From assembly GCF_018333375.1 (NCBI RefSeq), contig NZ_BORW01000003.1, positions 124,001 to 188,000 on the forward strand: 64,000 bases of DNA, in the 5' to 3' direction. Source of the stretch: Paenibacillus cookii (GTDB lineage: Bacteria; Bacillota; Bacilli; Paenibacillales; Paenibacillaceae). Below, in pieces: positions 8,478 to 17,798 of this stretch (the first letter of the stretch is position 1; each line of letters opens with the position of its first letter). A program made the translations under genes and the position numbers. Under the pieces are notes generated by a model. That model was not told where the DNA came from. It ran no database searches and saw nothing but the letters and a program-made list of their open reading frames with translations.

Positions 8478-9287
8478 ATGAAATTCGATCTTCATACCCA
8501 CCATTTCCGCTGCGGCCATGCGGACGGCACGATCCGCGATTACGTCGAAGCCGCCATTTCCGCCGGGCTGCAGGCCATCGGCATTTCCGATCACACCCCT
8601 TATTTCGGGGAAAAAGCGGAGCAGGCTTTTCCGGGAATCGCCATGGGGAAATCCGAAATCGCCAACTACGTCGAAGAAGTGCTGGAGCTGAAAAAAGAAT
8701 ACGCGGGCAAAATCGACGTGCTGCTCGGCATCGAATCCGACTATTTTCCCGAGCATTTCGAAACCTACCGCAAAGTGCTGTCCAATTACCCGTTCGACTA
8801 CATCATCGGGTCGGTGCACAACGTGGGGGGCGTCAGCATTTTCAATAAAAACCGGTGGAAAAAGCTAAGCGATCAGCAGCAAATCGAAGTCAAGGAAGAC
8901 TATTACCGGCTGATCCAGGATTCGGCGCGAAGCGGCCTCTTTCAATTTTTGGGCCATATCGACGCCATGAAAGGAAATTATCCCGCTTTTTCCGATATTC
9001 CCGCCGAACGGATGTTGGACGAAACGCTGCAGGTCATCGCGGAAAACGGGGTAGCGATCGAAATCAACACTTCCGGCAAAACGAAGCTGAGCGGGGGGTG
9101 GTACCCTTCCGACGCGATTCTGGAGCGCGCCTTGCATTTCGGCGTCGACGTGACGTTCGGCTCGGACGCGCACAAACCTTCCCGGGTGGGCGACGAGCTG
9201 AACCAAGTGGCCGCGCGGCTGAAGGAAATCGGCTTCAAAGAATGGGTGTATTTCAAAAACAAGCAAAAGATCAGCGTGCCGCTGTAA
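8478..9287 (+). CDS. hisK: Histidinol-phosphatase, PHP superfamily (HisK-type)
   Basis: A 269-residue PHP-domain metal hydrolase. Metal ligands are visible in order: DLHTHH (H6, H8), GISDHTP, GIESDY, GSVHN, GHIDAM and GSDAHKP. Length and order match HisK-type histidinol-phosphate phosphatases, which make L-histidinol in histidine synthesis. No other his gene is in the window, so the substrate is a family inference, and another phosphorylated polyol is possible. GAAGGGAGA precedes the ATG. It probably shares the LysR transcript. Confidence 0.78.
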   Translation: MKFDLHTHHFRCGHADGTIRDYVEAAISAGLQAIGISDHTPYFGEKAEQAFPGIAMGKSEIANYVEEVLELKKEYAGKIDVLLGIESDYFPEHFETYRKVLSNYPFDYIIGSVHNVGGVSIFNKNRWKKLSDQQQIEVKEDYYRLIQDSARSGLFQFLGHIDAMKGNYPAFSDIPAERMLDETLQVIAENGVAIEINTSGKTKLSGGWYPSDAILERALHFGVDVTFGSDAHKPSRVGDELNQVAARLKEIGFKEWVYFKNKQKISVPL

Positions 9288-9305
9288 TCTGCTGCTTTCT
9301 AACGC

Positions 9306-9335
9306 AAAAAAAATGGACCCGTCACGAGCGGGTCC
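9306..9335 (-). terminator. Intrinsic terminator of the EamA/GNAT operon
   Basis: On the minus strand a GGACCCG...CGGGTCC stem (9315-9335) is followed by a run of eight T. The plus strand lacks a T tract here. Confidence 0.75.
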
Positions 9336-9459
9336 TCAAAACATCATTTATATTTTCAAAAAGGGGGTCATGCAATAAGTGTACCCCGTCTCTGTTAGAG
9401 ACGCATAACAGCAATATTTCATTTATGTTACAAAACCATTCCCCCGTTGCAAGCTTCCG

Positions 9460-10428
9460 TTACAGGCTTCTTTCGACCCCTTTTTTAACGATCCGCTTCT
9501 GATTCCCTGCTTGACCGGAACGGTTCACGATCACGATGCCGGCAACGACCAGGCCAAGCGACAGCCCGATCCAGGCCGACACGCGTTCATCCAGCAGCAC
9601 TGCCGACAGCAGGACGCCGAAAACCGGAATCAGGAACAGGTATAAGGATACTTTGCCGACCGCGTTATATTTCATGACCGTGTTCCACAGCGCAAATCCT
9701 GCGGCGGAAAGCACGGACAGGTAGATCAGGAGCAGCCACCCTTTGGCGTCAAAAGAAAACGGCGCGATGCCGCTTCGGACGGCCCCTATTGCGAGAAGCC
9801 CCAGGCCGCCGGCGAGCATCTGCTTTCCCGTCAGCGCCATGACGGATTCGCTCACGCTTTCCTTGCGGAAAAGCACGTTGCCGAATCCGCCGAAAGCGGC
9901 CGATGCCAAGAGCAGGACGGCGCCGATGCCGAAATGGAACTGCACGCCCTGCTGCGCAAACCCCATGACCAGAATGCCGAGAAATCCGAGCAGCAGCCCC
10001 ATCCATTTCGCCGGGTTCAACCCTTCCGACTTGTCCAGAAGCCGTGCCGACAAAATTTGAAACAGCGAGGTGGAGCCCACCAAAATAGAGCCTTCGATGC
10101 CGGAACTGTAGCTGAGTCCCGCGTACAACACGAGGTACTGCAAAAAGGTCTGGATGAAACCGAGCCGTGCGAGGCGGGGCATGGAAAGCGGCTTGCGCCC
10201 CGGACTTCGGGTCTGTCCCGTCAGCATGGCCAGAAGGATCAAAATCAACCCCGCCAGCGCAAACCGGTAGCCTGCAAACACCCATTCCCCGAACACGTCC
10301 TTGGAATCGATATGAAAATGCCCATAGCTGATCTTGATGACCGGCAGCGCGCTGCCCCACAACAGGGTTGCCCCCGCGGAGCTGATCAAAATGCCTGCCG
10401 GATGTTTAAACCATGTTTCTGCCTTCAC
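9460..10428 (-). CDS. EamA-family (DMT) transporter
   Basis: A 322-residue drug/metabolite transporter with about ten hydrophobic segments arranged as two EamA repeats. The first starts near LISSAGATLLWGSALPVIK and the second near HFGIGAVLLLASAAFGGFGNVLFRK. These carriers usually export small metabolites or amino acids; no substrate is indicated. The likely start is GTG 10428, inside the 3' end of the upstream GNAT gene (23-nt overlap), so translation is probably coupled. An AGGGAG lies rather far upstream, so the exact start is uncertain. Confidence 0.85.
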   Translation of the reverse strand: MKAETWFKHPAGILISSAGATLLWGSALPVIKISYGHFHIDSKDVFGEWVFAGYRFALAGLILILLAMLTGQTRSPGRKPLSMPRLARLGFIQTFLQYLVLYAGLSYSSGIEGSILVGSTSLFQILSARLLDKSEGLNPAKWMGLLLGFLGILVMGFAQQGVQFHFGIGAVLLLASAAFGGFGNVLFRKESVSESVMALTGKQMLAGGLGLLAIGAVRSGIAPFSFDAKGWLLLIYLSVLSAAGFALWNTVMKYNAVGKVSLYLFLIPVFGVLLSAVLLDERVSAWIGLSLGLVVAGIVIVNRSGQAGNQKRIVKKGVERSL

Positions 10429-11044
10429 TTTGCTGTGCTGAATCTCCCTTCAAATCCTTACCGTCGCTTGTCATGCCCTTGTCCTGAAGGGCCTGGTATT
10501 GCAGGTTCGTAAGGCTGTAAATTTTCATCTCGAGCGGTGCCGCAAAAAACATCCTTTTATGGGAGAACGTACGCTCCAGCACCATCCCGTTTTTTTGCAT
10601 GACGCGTTCCGAAGCGGTGTTGACCGCATGGCACCGCCCTTCTACCCGATGCAGCAGCAGCCCGGCAAAAACATACTGCAGCAGCACGCCTACCGCTTCG
10701 GTCGCCAATCCCTGCTGCCAAAACTTCCGGTCGAGCATGTAGCCGATCATGGCGTCCTTTTGCTCCTGCCTCCAGTTTTGCAGCGACACGACCCCGACGG
10801 GAACGTTCGTCCCCGGAATCCAAATGCCGTAATGCATCGAATCCGGACGGCTGTCGTTCAATAGCTCCGCGGCCACGCGGCGCGACCGCCCGAAGCTGAA
10901 CAGCGATCCTTGCGTGACGTATTTCATGACCTGCGGATCGGAGAGGATGCCAAGCAAAGCGGGGGCATCCTTTTTCTCGACCTGCCGGAGCGCCAGGCGC
11001 TCCCCCGTCAATTCGGGCGAAAACCGAAACTTTTCCGCGAACAT
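10406..11044 (-). CDS. GNAT-family N-acetyltransferase (RimJ/RimL-like)
   Basis: A 212-residue acetyltransferase with the RimJ/RimL start pattern TGERLALRQVEKKDA, a GVVSL core strand, the acetyl-CoA loop QQGLATEAVG and NTASERVMQKNGM. Acetyl-CoA is the donor; the acceptor could be a protein N-terminus, a small amine or an antibiotic. About 35 C-terminal residues beyond the fold are polar and partly encode the overlap with the EamA gene. AAGGAGAGG precedes ATG 11044. First gene of a two-gene operon. Confidence 0.82.
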   Translation of the reverse strand: MFAEKFRFSPELTGERLALRQVEKKDAPALLGILSDPQVMKYVTQGSLFSFGRSRRVAAELLNDSRPDSMHYGIWIPGTNVPVGVVSLQNWRQEQKDAMIGYMLDRKFWQQGLATEAVGVLLQYVFAGLLLHRVEGRCHAVNTASERVMQKNGMVLERTFSHKRMFFAAPLEMKIYSLTNLQYQALQDKGMTSDGKDLKGDSAQQSEGRNMV

Positions 11045-11075
11045 CCGCTTCCTCTCCTTTGCATCGCTACATGAT

Positions 11076-11942
11076 TCAGGCGTTTCCCGACCTCAGCGTC
11101 ATCATGGTCAGCTCCGGCGTGCACAGGAATCGTATCGGCAAATGGGTTTCGCCGATGCCGCGGTTGACGTAAAGCGGCATTGCCCGCTCCCCGACCGCGT
11201 AGGCTCCCATCACGTAACGTCTTGCTCCCGGCGGCGTGAGCATCGCTCCGATGAGCGGAACCCGGACCTGTCCTCCATGGCTGTGTCCGGATATTTGCAT
11301 GTCGAACGGGTACGCGGCCGCCGTGTCCGCGTAATCCGGCTCATGCATCATCAGCAGCGTAAACAGGCCGTCGGGAACGCCGCCAAGCCCCTTTGCGGGG
11401 TCCGGGAAACCCTTTAACCCGTCATCCAGGCCCACGATGGCGATCGCCTCTCCTCGCCGCTCCACAAGGGCGCTTCCGTTTCTCAAGACTTGAAAGCCTG
11501 CGACCTTCAGCATGTCGGCGACCAAATCCGGGCGGGTCATGTAATCATGGTTGCCGAGGATCGCAAACTTGCCGAGCGTCCCGTTCATGGAAGCCAGCAG
11601 CGGAAGATACTCGCGCAAAGCGTCCGCCTCCGAATCTACCGCATCCCCGGTAAAAAGGACCAGATCGGGCGTTTCTCTTCCGATCGCTTCGGCCAGCCTG
11701 GCAATCACGCTTTTCCTGGAGTAGAAACCCAGATGGAGGTCGCTGAAATGCGCAATCCGAATCCCGTCAAATGCGGCCGGAAGCCTGGGGCAGCGGAAGG
11801 ACGGGCGGACGATGTCCAGCTGCACGGGCTCCCAAAACGAGGCGTATCCCCCGGCCAGCATGCCGGCGCCCAACATAGCCGCCCCCGAGCGCTTCAAAAA
11901 TGCCCTGCGCGTCATCCTGCCGGACTTTGGACTGTTTTTCAT
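11076..11942 (-). CDS. ykuE: Tat-exported metallophosphoesterase, YkuE-like
   Basis: A 288-residue calcineurin-like phosphoesterase with a twin-arginine signal: TRRAFLKRS followed by a hydrophobic AAMLGAGMLAGG stretch. Metal-binding motifs follow in order: FSDLHLG, FTGDAVD, GNHDY, MHEPD and GHSHGG. B. subtilis YkuE is a Tat substrate of this family found in the cell wall, so this protein is probably exported folded with its metals. The start is ATG 11942, with GGGAG 10 nt upstream. No tat genes are in the window. It is divergent from the aldehyde dehydrogenase gene. Confidence 0.85.
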   Translation of the reverse strand: MKNSPKSGRMTRRAFLKRSGAAMLGAGMLAGGYASFWEPVQLDIVRPSFRCPRLPAAFDGIRIAHFSDLHLGFYSRKSVIARLAEAIGRETPDLVLFTGDAVDSEADALREYLPLLASMNGTLGKFAILGNHDYMTRPDLVADMLKVAGFQVLRNGSALVERRGEAIAIVGLDDGLKGFPDPAKGLGGVPDGLFTLLMMHEPDYADTAAAYPFDMQISGHSHGGQVRVPLIGAMLTPPGARRYVMGAYAVGERAMPLYVNRGIGETHLPIRFLCTPELTMMTLRSGNA

Positions 11943-12097
11943 CGTCTGGCCGCTCCCTGTATAATAATGATAAGAAAAGCGTCTTTTTACGTTGATGATT
12001 CGAACCCTGAGACCGTTTCCAGAAAGAACGGCATTTGCCAAAAAACTTATCCGTTCTCCATCAATCCAAATAGATCAAAGGAAAGGGATGATTCCCT

Positions 12098-13477
12098 ATG
12101 TCTAACGATACCATGTCAAGCCTCATTCAGAAACAAAAACATTTTTACAAAAGCGGCATAACGCGCCCCTTGGCTTATCGTTTGGAGCAGCTCAAAAAGC
12201 TGCGGGACGCGCTGACCGCAAACGAGAAAAGGATCATCGAAGCCCTGAACAACGATTTGAACAAAAGCGAGTTCGAAGCCTTTTCCACGGAGATCGGCAT
12301 CGTGTACGAAGAATTGGCCTTTACGCTCAAACATCTGCGCCGCTGGATGGCGCCCAAAAGGGTCCGAACCGCATTGACGCATATCGGAAGCCGAGGCCGG
12401 ATCATCCCCGAACCTTACGGTACCGCGCTGATTATAGCCCCGTGGAATTACCCGTTCCAGCTCGCCGTATCCCCGCTTATCGGGGCATTGGCGGCCGGAA
12501 ACACCGCGCTGCTGAAGCCTTCGGAGCTCACCCCAGCCACGTCGGCGCTGTTGGCCGACATGCTCGGCGGCATCTACGGCGAGGAATACGTGGCCGTGGT
12601 GCAAGGCGGGCCGGATGTGAGCCAGGAGCTGCTGGCCCAGCCCGTGGACTACATCTTTTTTACCGGCAGCGTCAACGTCGGCAAAATCGTCATGCAGGCA
12701 GCCGCCGAAGGGCTTATTCCGCTGACGCTCGAGCTCGGCGGCAAAAGCCCCTGCATCGTCCACGAAGATGCCGAGCTTAAGCTTGCGGCCCGTCGCATCG
12801 CTTTCGGCAAATTCACGAACGCCGGCCAGACCTGCATCGCCCCGGACTATGTGCTGGCGCACCGCAGCATCAAAAACAAGCTGATCCCGCACCTGCGGGA
12901 AGCCATCCGGGAGCTTTACGGACCCGATCCGTTATTTAACCCGTCGTATGGCCGCATCGTTTCCGAAAAACATTTCAAAAGGCTTGTATCCTTCCTGGGG
13001 AACGGCAGCATCGCCGCAGGCGGCCGGACGGATCCGGACCGGCTCCGCATCGAGCCGACGCTTCTGGATCAAGCGACATGGGATATGCCCGTCATGCAGG
13101 AGGAAATCTTCGGCCCGATTTTGCCGATACTGGAATACGACGACATCCAGGAAACCGTGGACATGATTAACGCCCGTCCCAAGCCGCTTGCTTTGTATCT
13201 GTTCACCCGGGATGCCGGGACCGAGAAGGCGGTTGTCGGCAGCGTCTCCTACGGCGGCGGCTGCGTCAACGACACGCTGATGCATATCGCCACCCCCTAC
13301 CTGCCGTTCGGCGGCGTCGGCGAAAGCGGCATGGGGGCCTATCACGGGAAAGGGAGCTTCGACACCTTCACGCATTACAAAAGCGTCCTGAAGCAGACGA
13401 CCCGTTTTGATATCGCATTCCGTTACCCGTCCTCCAAAAACGGGCTCAAACTGTTGCGCAAGCTGATGAAGCCGTAA
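12098..13477 (+). CDS. Aldehyde dehydrogenase (YwdH-like)
   Basis: A 459-residue class 3-type NAD(P)-dependent aldehyde dehydrogenase. Key features are the cofactor segment [15 protein letters not shown], the general base E212 in LELGGKSP and the nucleophile C246 in [10 protein letters not shown]. The C-terminus carries a hydrophobic/basic [13 protein letters not shown] that could touch the membrane, as in fatty-aldehyde enzymes. The expected reaction is oxidation of an aldehyde to a carboxylate in the cytosol. AAAGGAAAGGG precedes the ATG. It is a single gene, convergent with the channel gene 14 nt away. Confidence 0.88.
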   Translation: MSNDTMSSLIQKQKHFYKSGITRPLAYRLEQLKKLRDALTANEKRIIEALNNDLNKSEFEAFSTEIGIVYEELAFTLKHLRRWMAPKRVRTALTHIGSRGRIIPEPYGTALIIAPWNYPFQLAVSPLIGALAAGNTALLKPSELTPATSALLADMLGGIYGEEYVAVVQGGPDVSQELLAQPVDYIFFTGSVNVGKIVMQAAAEGLIPLTLELGGKSPCIVHEDAELKLAARRIAFGKFTNAGQTCIAPDYVLAHRSIKNKLIPHLREAIRELYGPDPLFNPSYGRIVSEKHFKRLVSFLGNGSIAAGGRTDPDRLRIEPTLLDQATWDMPVMQEEIFGPILPILEYDDIQETVDMINARPKPLALYLFTRDAGTEKAVVGSVSYGGGCVNDTLMHIATPYLPFGGVGESGMGAYHGKGSFDTFTHYKSVLKQTTRFDIAFRYPSSKNGLKLLRKLMKP

Positions 13478-13491
13478 AGCCTGGCCCCTCG

Positions 13492-13944
13492 CTACAGCTC
13501 CTCCGGCAGCTTGTCGTCGGGTCCCGGGCTAAAAATCCGCCGGAATTCGGTCAGCATCGACAAAGCGTACGCCACGGTAATGAAGCTGAAGCATATTTCC
13601 ATGATGACCGCCAGCCGGGACGTGCTGTCCACGGGCGATATGTCGCCATATCCGACGGTCGCAAAGGTCGCCACGCTGAAATAGAGGAAAGAAACCAGCT
13701 GGCTGACAAGATCGCTGCCGATGTTTTCCCCGTCAAACGCGTTTTGTCCGAACAGCTTGTAAATCGACGTATAAATGATCGTAAAAAAGCACACGCACAT
13801 GAGTGCGGCCGCGCTGATCCGAATCAGCAGCGTCTTCATGTAAAACTTCCTTTTTTTCAGCGCGGACTCGGCAATGCCGTTAAAAATGTACAATATGTAA
13901 AAAATGACGGAGGCAAGGCAAAACAGCAGGATTAGCGCCCGCAT
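13492..13944 (-). CDS. Potassium channel protein, pore-containing part (probable frameshifted gene)
   Basis: This 150-residue frame carries a two-TM ion-channel domain: a TM helix around LLIRISAAALMCVCFFTIIY, the selectivity filter TVGYG (96-100) and an inner helix VIMEICFSFITVAYALS. It would conduct potassium across the membrane. Its first 20 residues are hydrophobic and continue naturally from the overlapping upstream frame. The frames differ by one base, and the join falls at a run of six G on the coding strand near 13947-13952. Removing one G gives a single protein of about 213 residues. The ATG here has no good ribosome site, which favours the joined reading. Confidence 0.75.
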   Translation of the reverse strand: MRALILLFCLASVIFYILYIFNGIAESALKKRKFYMKTLLIRISAAALMCVCFFTIIYTSIYKLFGQNAFDGENIGSDLVSQLVSFLYFSVATFATVGYGDISPVDSTSRLAVIMEICFSFITVAYALSMLTEFRRIFSPGPDDKLPEEL

Positions 13945-14134
13945 GCCCCCCGCGTCCCGGCACGATCCTCATCAGGTCGATCAGGCCGAACAAATCCTCC
14001 AGCGACACCAGCACGTAAATGATGACGGGCGCCAGCAGCACCGCCTTGCTCGTCCATTTTTTCTCCAGCCGGTAAAAAACGGCCATCAACGCCAATAAGC
14101 CCGCGATATTCAAAAGCCACATCCACCACGTCAT
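13880..14134 (-). CDS. N-terminal part of the potassium channel gene (out of frame)
   Basis: The first 60 or so of these 84 residues contain two hydrophobic segments (WWMWLLNIAGLLALMAVFY and AVLLAPVIIYVLVSL) and end at LIDLMRIVPG. After that the frame passes the six-G run and becomes proline- and histidine-rich, out of character. I read it as the N-terminus of the channel in the entry at 13492, separated by a single-base shift. Whether the shift is a sequencing error, a mutation or a slippage switch cannot be told here. Confidence 0.6.
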   Translation of the reverse strand: MTWWMWLLNIAGLLALMAVFYRLEKKWTSKAVLLAPVIIYVLVSLEDLFGLIDLMRIVPGRGGHAGANPAVLPCLRHFLHIVHF

Positions 14135-14305
14135 GATCGAACACGCTCCCGCCCGTTACGGAGTCCCGGTTGCCTTTTTGTCCTTGCGGCCCCGGTACCG
14201 TAAGCCTTGGATTTATAAAAATTTCTTTAATTTGCATTACCCCCGGGCGGGCATCTCGTCACATGTTTCATCCGTGGCGGCTGATCCTTGGGCGATTCCG
14301 CAGCA

Positions 14306-14353
14306 AAAAGCCCCTCCGCCCTGCAGTTCACTGCAGCGATGGGAGGGGCCTTA
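14306..14353 (-). terminator. Intrinsic terminator of the sdh operon
   Basis: On the minus strand GGCCCCTCCC pairs with GGAGGGGC and is followed by TTTTTG; an internal CTGCAG-TTCA-CTGCAG element forms the apex. It lies directly after the sdhB stop codon. Confidence 0.8.
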
Positions 14354-14369
14354 CGGCTTGGGCTGAACG

Positions 14370-15134
14370 TTATACGCTAAGCCATTTTTTGAACAAATGC
14401 TTGGTCGTCTGTTTGTTGATTTCCGCGATGGACGTCGTGAGCGGAATGCCTTTCGGACAGGAACGCACGCAGTTCTGCGAGTTGCCGCAGCCTTCGATGC
14501 CGCCGTCGTCCATCAGGGCGTCCAGCCGTTCGTCCGCGTTCATTTCGCCCGTCGGATGGGCGTTGAACAAGCGAACCTGGGAAATGGCCGCCGGCCCGAT
14601 GAAGTCGGATTTGTCGTTGACGTTCGGGCAGGCTTCGAGGCAAACGCCGCAGGTCATGCACTTGGACAGCTCGTATGCCCATTGGCGTTTTTTCTCGGCC
14701 ATGCGCGGTCCGGGACCCAGATCGTACGTGCCGTCGATCGGAATCCACGCTTTGACGCGTTTCAAAGCGTTGAACATCCGGCTGCGGTCGATGACCAGGT
14801 CGCGAACGACCGGGAAGGTCCGCATCGGCTGCACGCGGATCGGCTGCTCCAGCTTATCGACCAGCGCCGCGCACGCCTGGCGCGGCTTGCCGTTGATCAC
14901 CATGGAGCAGGCGCCGCAAACCTCTTCGAGGCAGTTGGATTCCCAGCATACCGGGGCGACTTTTTCGCCTTTGGCATTCTGAGGATTGCGCTGAATTTCC
15001 ATCAGCGCGCTGATTACGTTCATCCCCGGGCGATAAGGAAGCTCGAATTCCTCGGCGTACGGCGCCGATTCCGGGCTGTCCTGACGGGTAATGATAAACT
15101 TCACTTTTTTGGTAGAAGCAGTTTGTTCCGCCAT
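14370..15134 (-). CDS. sdhB: Succinate dehydrogenase iron-sulfur subunit
   Basis: A 254-residue subunit carrying electrons from the flavin of SdhA to the quinone. The plant-type [2Fe-2S] site appears as CWESNCLEEVCGAC plus the cysteine in PRQAC. The C-terminal half has CMTCGVCLEACP and CGNSQNCVRSCP for the [4Fe-4S] and [3Fe-4S] clusters. Third gene of sdhCAB, 15 nt after sdhA, with a terminator at its end. Fully intact relative to Bacillus-type complexes. Confidence 0.95.
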   Translation of the reverse strand: MAEQTASTKKVKFIITRQDSPESAPYAEEFELPYRPGMNVISALMEIQRNPQNAKGEKVAPVCWESNCLEEVCGACSMVINGKPRQACAALVDKLEQPIRVQPMRTFPVVRDLVIDRSRMFNALKRVKAWIPIDGTYDLGPGPRMAEKKRQWAYELSKCMTCGVCLEACPNVNDKSDFIGPAAISQVRLFNAHPTGEMNADERLDALMDDGGIEGCGNSQNCVRSCPKGIPLTTSIAEINKQTTKHLFKKWLSV

Positions 15135-15149
15135 GTCAAATCCCCCTTC

Positions 15150-16895
15150 TTACTTGTCTTTGGAATAGTCGCGAATCCGCGGCGGGATGAGCGACACGTC
15201 GACCGCCTCATAGGAAATTTCCGGACCGTCCGGCGTCCAGGCCGCCTTGGTCGTTTTCAGGAACTCCTCGTCGTTGCGGTCCGGGAATTCCGGCTTGTAG
15301 TGCGCGCCGCGGCTTTCGTTGCGCAGCAGCGCTCCCAGCGTCATCGCTTCGGCCAGCTCAAGCATGTTCCACAGCTGGCGGGTAAAGGATGCCCCCGGAT
15401 TGTTCCAGCGCGATTTATCGTTGATGTTGATGTTTTTGTAGCGTTCTTTCAATTCCTTGATTTTGCCGATCGTTTTTTCCAGCTTGTCGTTGTAGCGAAC
15501 CACCGTCATGTTGGCGGTCATCCATTCGCCCAGTTCTTTATGCAGCACATAGGCGTTTTCGTTTCCGTCCATCTTGAGGATGTTTTCGTATTTGTCTTCC
15601 TGCTTCTTTTTGTACTGGTCGAAGACGGTCGAGGATACGTCCGCCGCGGACTTTTTCAAGCCTTTGATATATTCGACCGCTTTTGGTCCTGCCACCATGC
15701 CGCCGAAAATCGCGGATACGAGCGAATTCGCTCCGAGGCGGTTGGCGCCGTGGTATTGGTATTCGCATTCCCCGGCCGCAAACAGGCCCGGAATGTTGGT
15801 CATTTGGTTGTAGTCGACCCACATGCCGCCCATGGAATAGTGAACGGCAGGGAAAATTTTCATCGGGATTTTGCGAGGATCGTCGCCGACGAATTTTTCA
15901 TAGATTTCAATGATGCCGCCGAGCTTGACGTCCAATTCCTTCGGATCTTTATGCGACAGATCGAGATAGACGGTGTTTTCGCCGTTGACCCCGAGGCCTT
16001 GGTTGACGCACACGTCGAAAATTTCCCGGGTCGCGATATCCCGCGGAACGAGGTTGCCGTACGCCGGATATTTTTCCTCCAGGAAGTACCAAGGTTTGCC
16101 GTCCTTGTAAGTCCAGATCCGGCCGCCTTCGCCGCGCGCGGATTCGGACATCAGGCGCAGCTTGTCATCCCCCGGAATGGCCGTCGGGTGAATTTGGATG
16201 AATTCGCCGTTGGCGTAATATACGCCCTGCTGGTAAACGGCGCTTGCCGCCGTCCCCGTGTTGATGACCGAGTTGGTCGTTTTGCCGAAAATGATGCCGG
16301 GACCGCCGCTGGCGAGGATCACCGCATCGGCTGCGAACGTATGGATTTCCATCGAGCGCAGGTCCTGCGCGACGATGCCGCGGCAAACGCCTTCGTCATC
16401 GATGACGGCCTGAAGGAATTCCCAGTTTTCATGCTTCGTGACCAGTCCGGCCGTCTCGTGGCGGCGAACCTGCTCATCCAGCGCGTACAGCAGCTGCTGG
16501 CCCGTCGTTGCGCCGGCATAGGCCGTACGGTGGTGTTTCGTTCCGCCGAAACGGCGAAAATCGAGCAAACCTTCAGGCGTCCGGTTGAACATGACGCCCA
16601 TCCGGTCCATGAGGTGAATGATGCCCGGAGCCGCTTCGCACATCGCTTTTACCGGAGGCTGGTTGGCAAGGAAGTCCCCGCCGTAGACGGTGTCGTCAAA
16701 ATGGATCCATGGCGAGTCGCCTTCGCCTTTCGTGTTGACGGCTCCGTTGATGCCGCCCTGCGCGCATACGGAGTGCGATCTTTTAACAGGGACAAGCGAA
16801 AACAGGTGAACATGGACGCCCGCTTCCGCCGCTTTGATGGTAGCCATCAAGCCGGCCAGACCGCCGCCCACGATAATGATGTTGTTTGATGCCAT
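15150..16895 (-). CDS. sdhA: Succinate dehydrogenase flavoprotein subunit
   Basis: The 581-residue catalytic subunit oxidises succinate to fumarate. The N-terminal dinucleotide motif is IIIVGGGLAGLMA. H41 in KRSHSVCAQGGI is the expected covalent FAD attachment site. Later active-site elements include HPTAIPGDD and ESARGEGGR, followed by HYSMGGMWV. It is the second gene of the operon, 15 nt after sdhC. A very long open frame on the opposite strand here is an artefact of codon bias. Confidence 0.96.
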   Translation of the reverse strand: MASNNIIIVGGGLAGLMATIKAAEAGVHVHLFSLVPVKRSHSVCAQGGINGAVNTKGEGDSPWIHFDDTVYGGDFLANQPPVKAMCEAAPGIIHLMDRMGVMFNRTPEGLLDFRRFGGTKHHRTAYAGATTGQQLLYALDEQVRRHETAGLVTKHENWEFLQAVIDDEGVCRGIVAQDLRSMEIHTFAADAVILASGGPGIIFGKTTNSVINTGTAASAVYQQGVYYANGEFIQIHPTAIPGDDKLRLMSESARGEGGRIWTYKDGKPWYFLEEKYPAYGNLVPRDIATREIFDVCVNQGLGVNGENTVYLDLSHKDPKELDVKLGGIIEIYEKFVGDDPRKIPMKIFPAVHYSMGGMWVDYNQMTNIPGLFAAGECEYQYHGANRLGANSLVSAIFGGMVAGPKAVEYIKGLKKSAADVSSTVFDQYKKKQEDKYENILKMDGNENAYVLHKELGEWMTANMTVVRYNDKLEKTIGKIKELKERYKNININDKSRWNNPGASFTRQLWNMLELAEAMTLGALLRNESRGAHYKPEFPDRNDEEFLKTTKAAWTPDGPEISYEAVDVSLIPPRIRDYSKDK

Positions 16896-16910
16896 TTTTG
16901 CTCACTCTCC

Positions 16911-17579
16911 TTAACTAAGAACTGACTTTACGGTATCAAGCCAAGCGGTTGCTTCCTGGAATTCCGCGCCGCGGAACGCGATCATGGACAACACGAGCAT
17001 CACGCTTACAAGGACGAACAACGTCATGCAGATGTAAGACGATACGCGCTGCGCGCGAGGCCCGACCGTGATGCCCCAGCTGACGAAGAAAGACCAGAGG
17101 CCGTTGGCGAAGTGGAACGAAGCCGATACGACGCCGATCAGGTACAGGATGAACAGTCCCGGTTGGACGAAGATGTCGTGCATCGTGCTTCCCAGCTGTT
17201 CATGGGTAATGTTGCCGAGGGCCAACTGGATGCGCGTTTCGTATACGTGCCAGATGATGTACACGAACGTGATGACACCTGTTATCCGCTGGAACAGGTA
17301 ACGCCAGTTGCGCGAATACTGAAAGCGCCCGTTATTCGGCTTGGCTTGGTAGGCGATATACAAACCGAACACGCCGTGGTAAATCAGCGGCAGGTAGATC
17401 AGCCCCCACTCGAGCAACCAGAGAAGCGGAAGATCATTGATCAGCTTGACGCCGGCGTTAAAACGCGCGAGCCCTCCTTCGAATGCGCCGAAGTTCGTCA
17501 GCGCATGCTCGATGAAAAACAAGCCGAGCGGAATGACTCCAAGAAGCGAATGCAGCTTTCTGGAATAATAACCATTCAT
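16911..17579 (-). CDS. sdhC: Succinate dehydrogenase cytochrome b558 membrane subunit
   Basis: A 222-residue membrane anchor with five hydrophobic segments, the Bacillus type in which one protein replaces SdhC plus SdhD. Candidate haem ligands are histidines in KLHSLLGVIP, FIEHAL, YHGVFGLY, IWHVYE and SFHFANG; two b haems are expected. It anchors SdhAB at the inner face and passes electrons to menaquinone. GAAAGGGGCACG precedes ATG 17579. First gene of the operon, divergent from a LysR gene. Confidence 0.93.
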   Translation of the reverse strand: MNGYYSRKLHSLLGVIPLGLFFIEHALTNFGAFEGGLARFNAGVKLINDLPLLWLLEWGLIYLPLIYHGVFGLYIAYQAKPNNGRFQYSRNWRYLFQRITGVITFVYIIWHVYETRIQLALGNITHEQLGSTMHDIFVQPGLFILYLIGVVSASFHFANGLWSFFVSWGITVGPRAQRVSSYICMTLFVLVSVMLVLSMIAFRGAEFQEATAWLDTVKSVLS

Positions 17580-17798
17580 AGATTGACGTGCCCCTTTCTC
17601 ACATTATAACGTTTTCAATTTTTCATTTTCCGACATTTCACGGAAGTTCGCACACGAAAGTGTGAACAACTTGTGGCACTTTTCATGTTACTCTTTTTTT
17701 TCTTATAATGGAATTGCAATATAATTATTAATCATTATAATTTAGATGCATATGTAATAAACGTTGACCCCGATTCCATGGTAAGGAAGGTGAATCTG
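17580..17798. promoter_or_regulatory. Divergent control region of sdhCAB and a LysR gene
   Basis: A minus-strand TATAAT (17603-17608) lies close to sdhC, with no clear -35. An inverted repeat GTTC-G-CACAC-GAAA-GTGTG-AAC (17647-17667) sits further upstream, and the LysR side is very AT-rich with several TATAAT-like boxes. The layout is typical of a LysR regulator controlling its divergent neighbour; the operator assignment is inference. Confidence 0.5.

Noticed and set aside
14397..16889. An 830-codon open frame on the plus strand
   Set aside because: It lies antisense to sdhB and sdhA, which are certain; codon bias keeps the opposite strand open. The translation has no family motifs.
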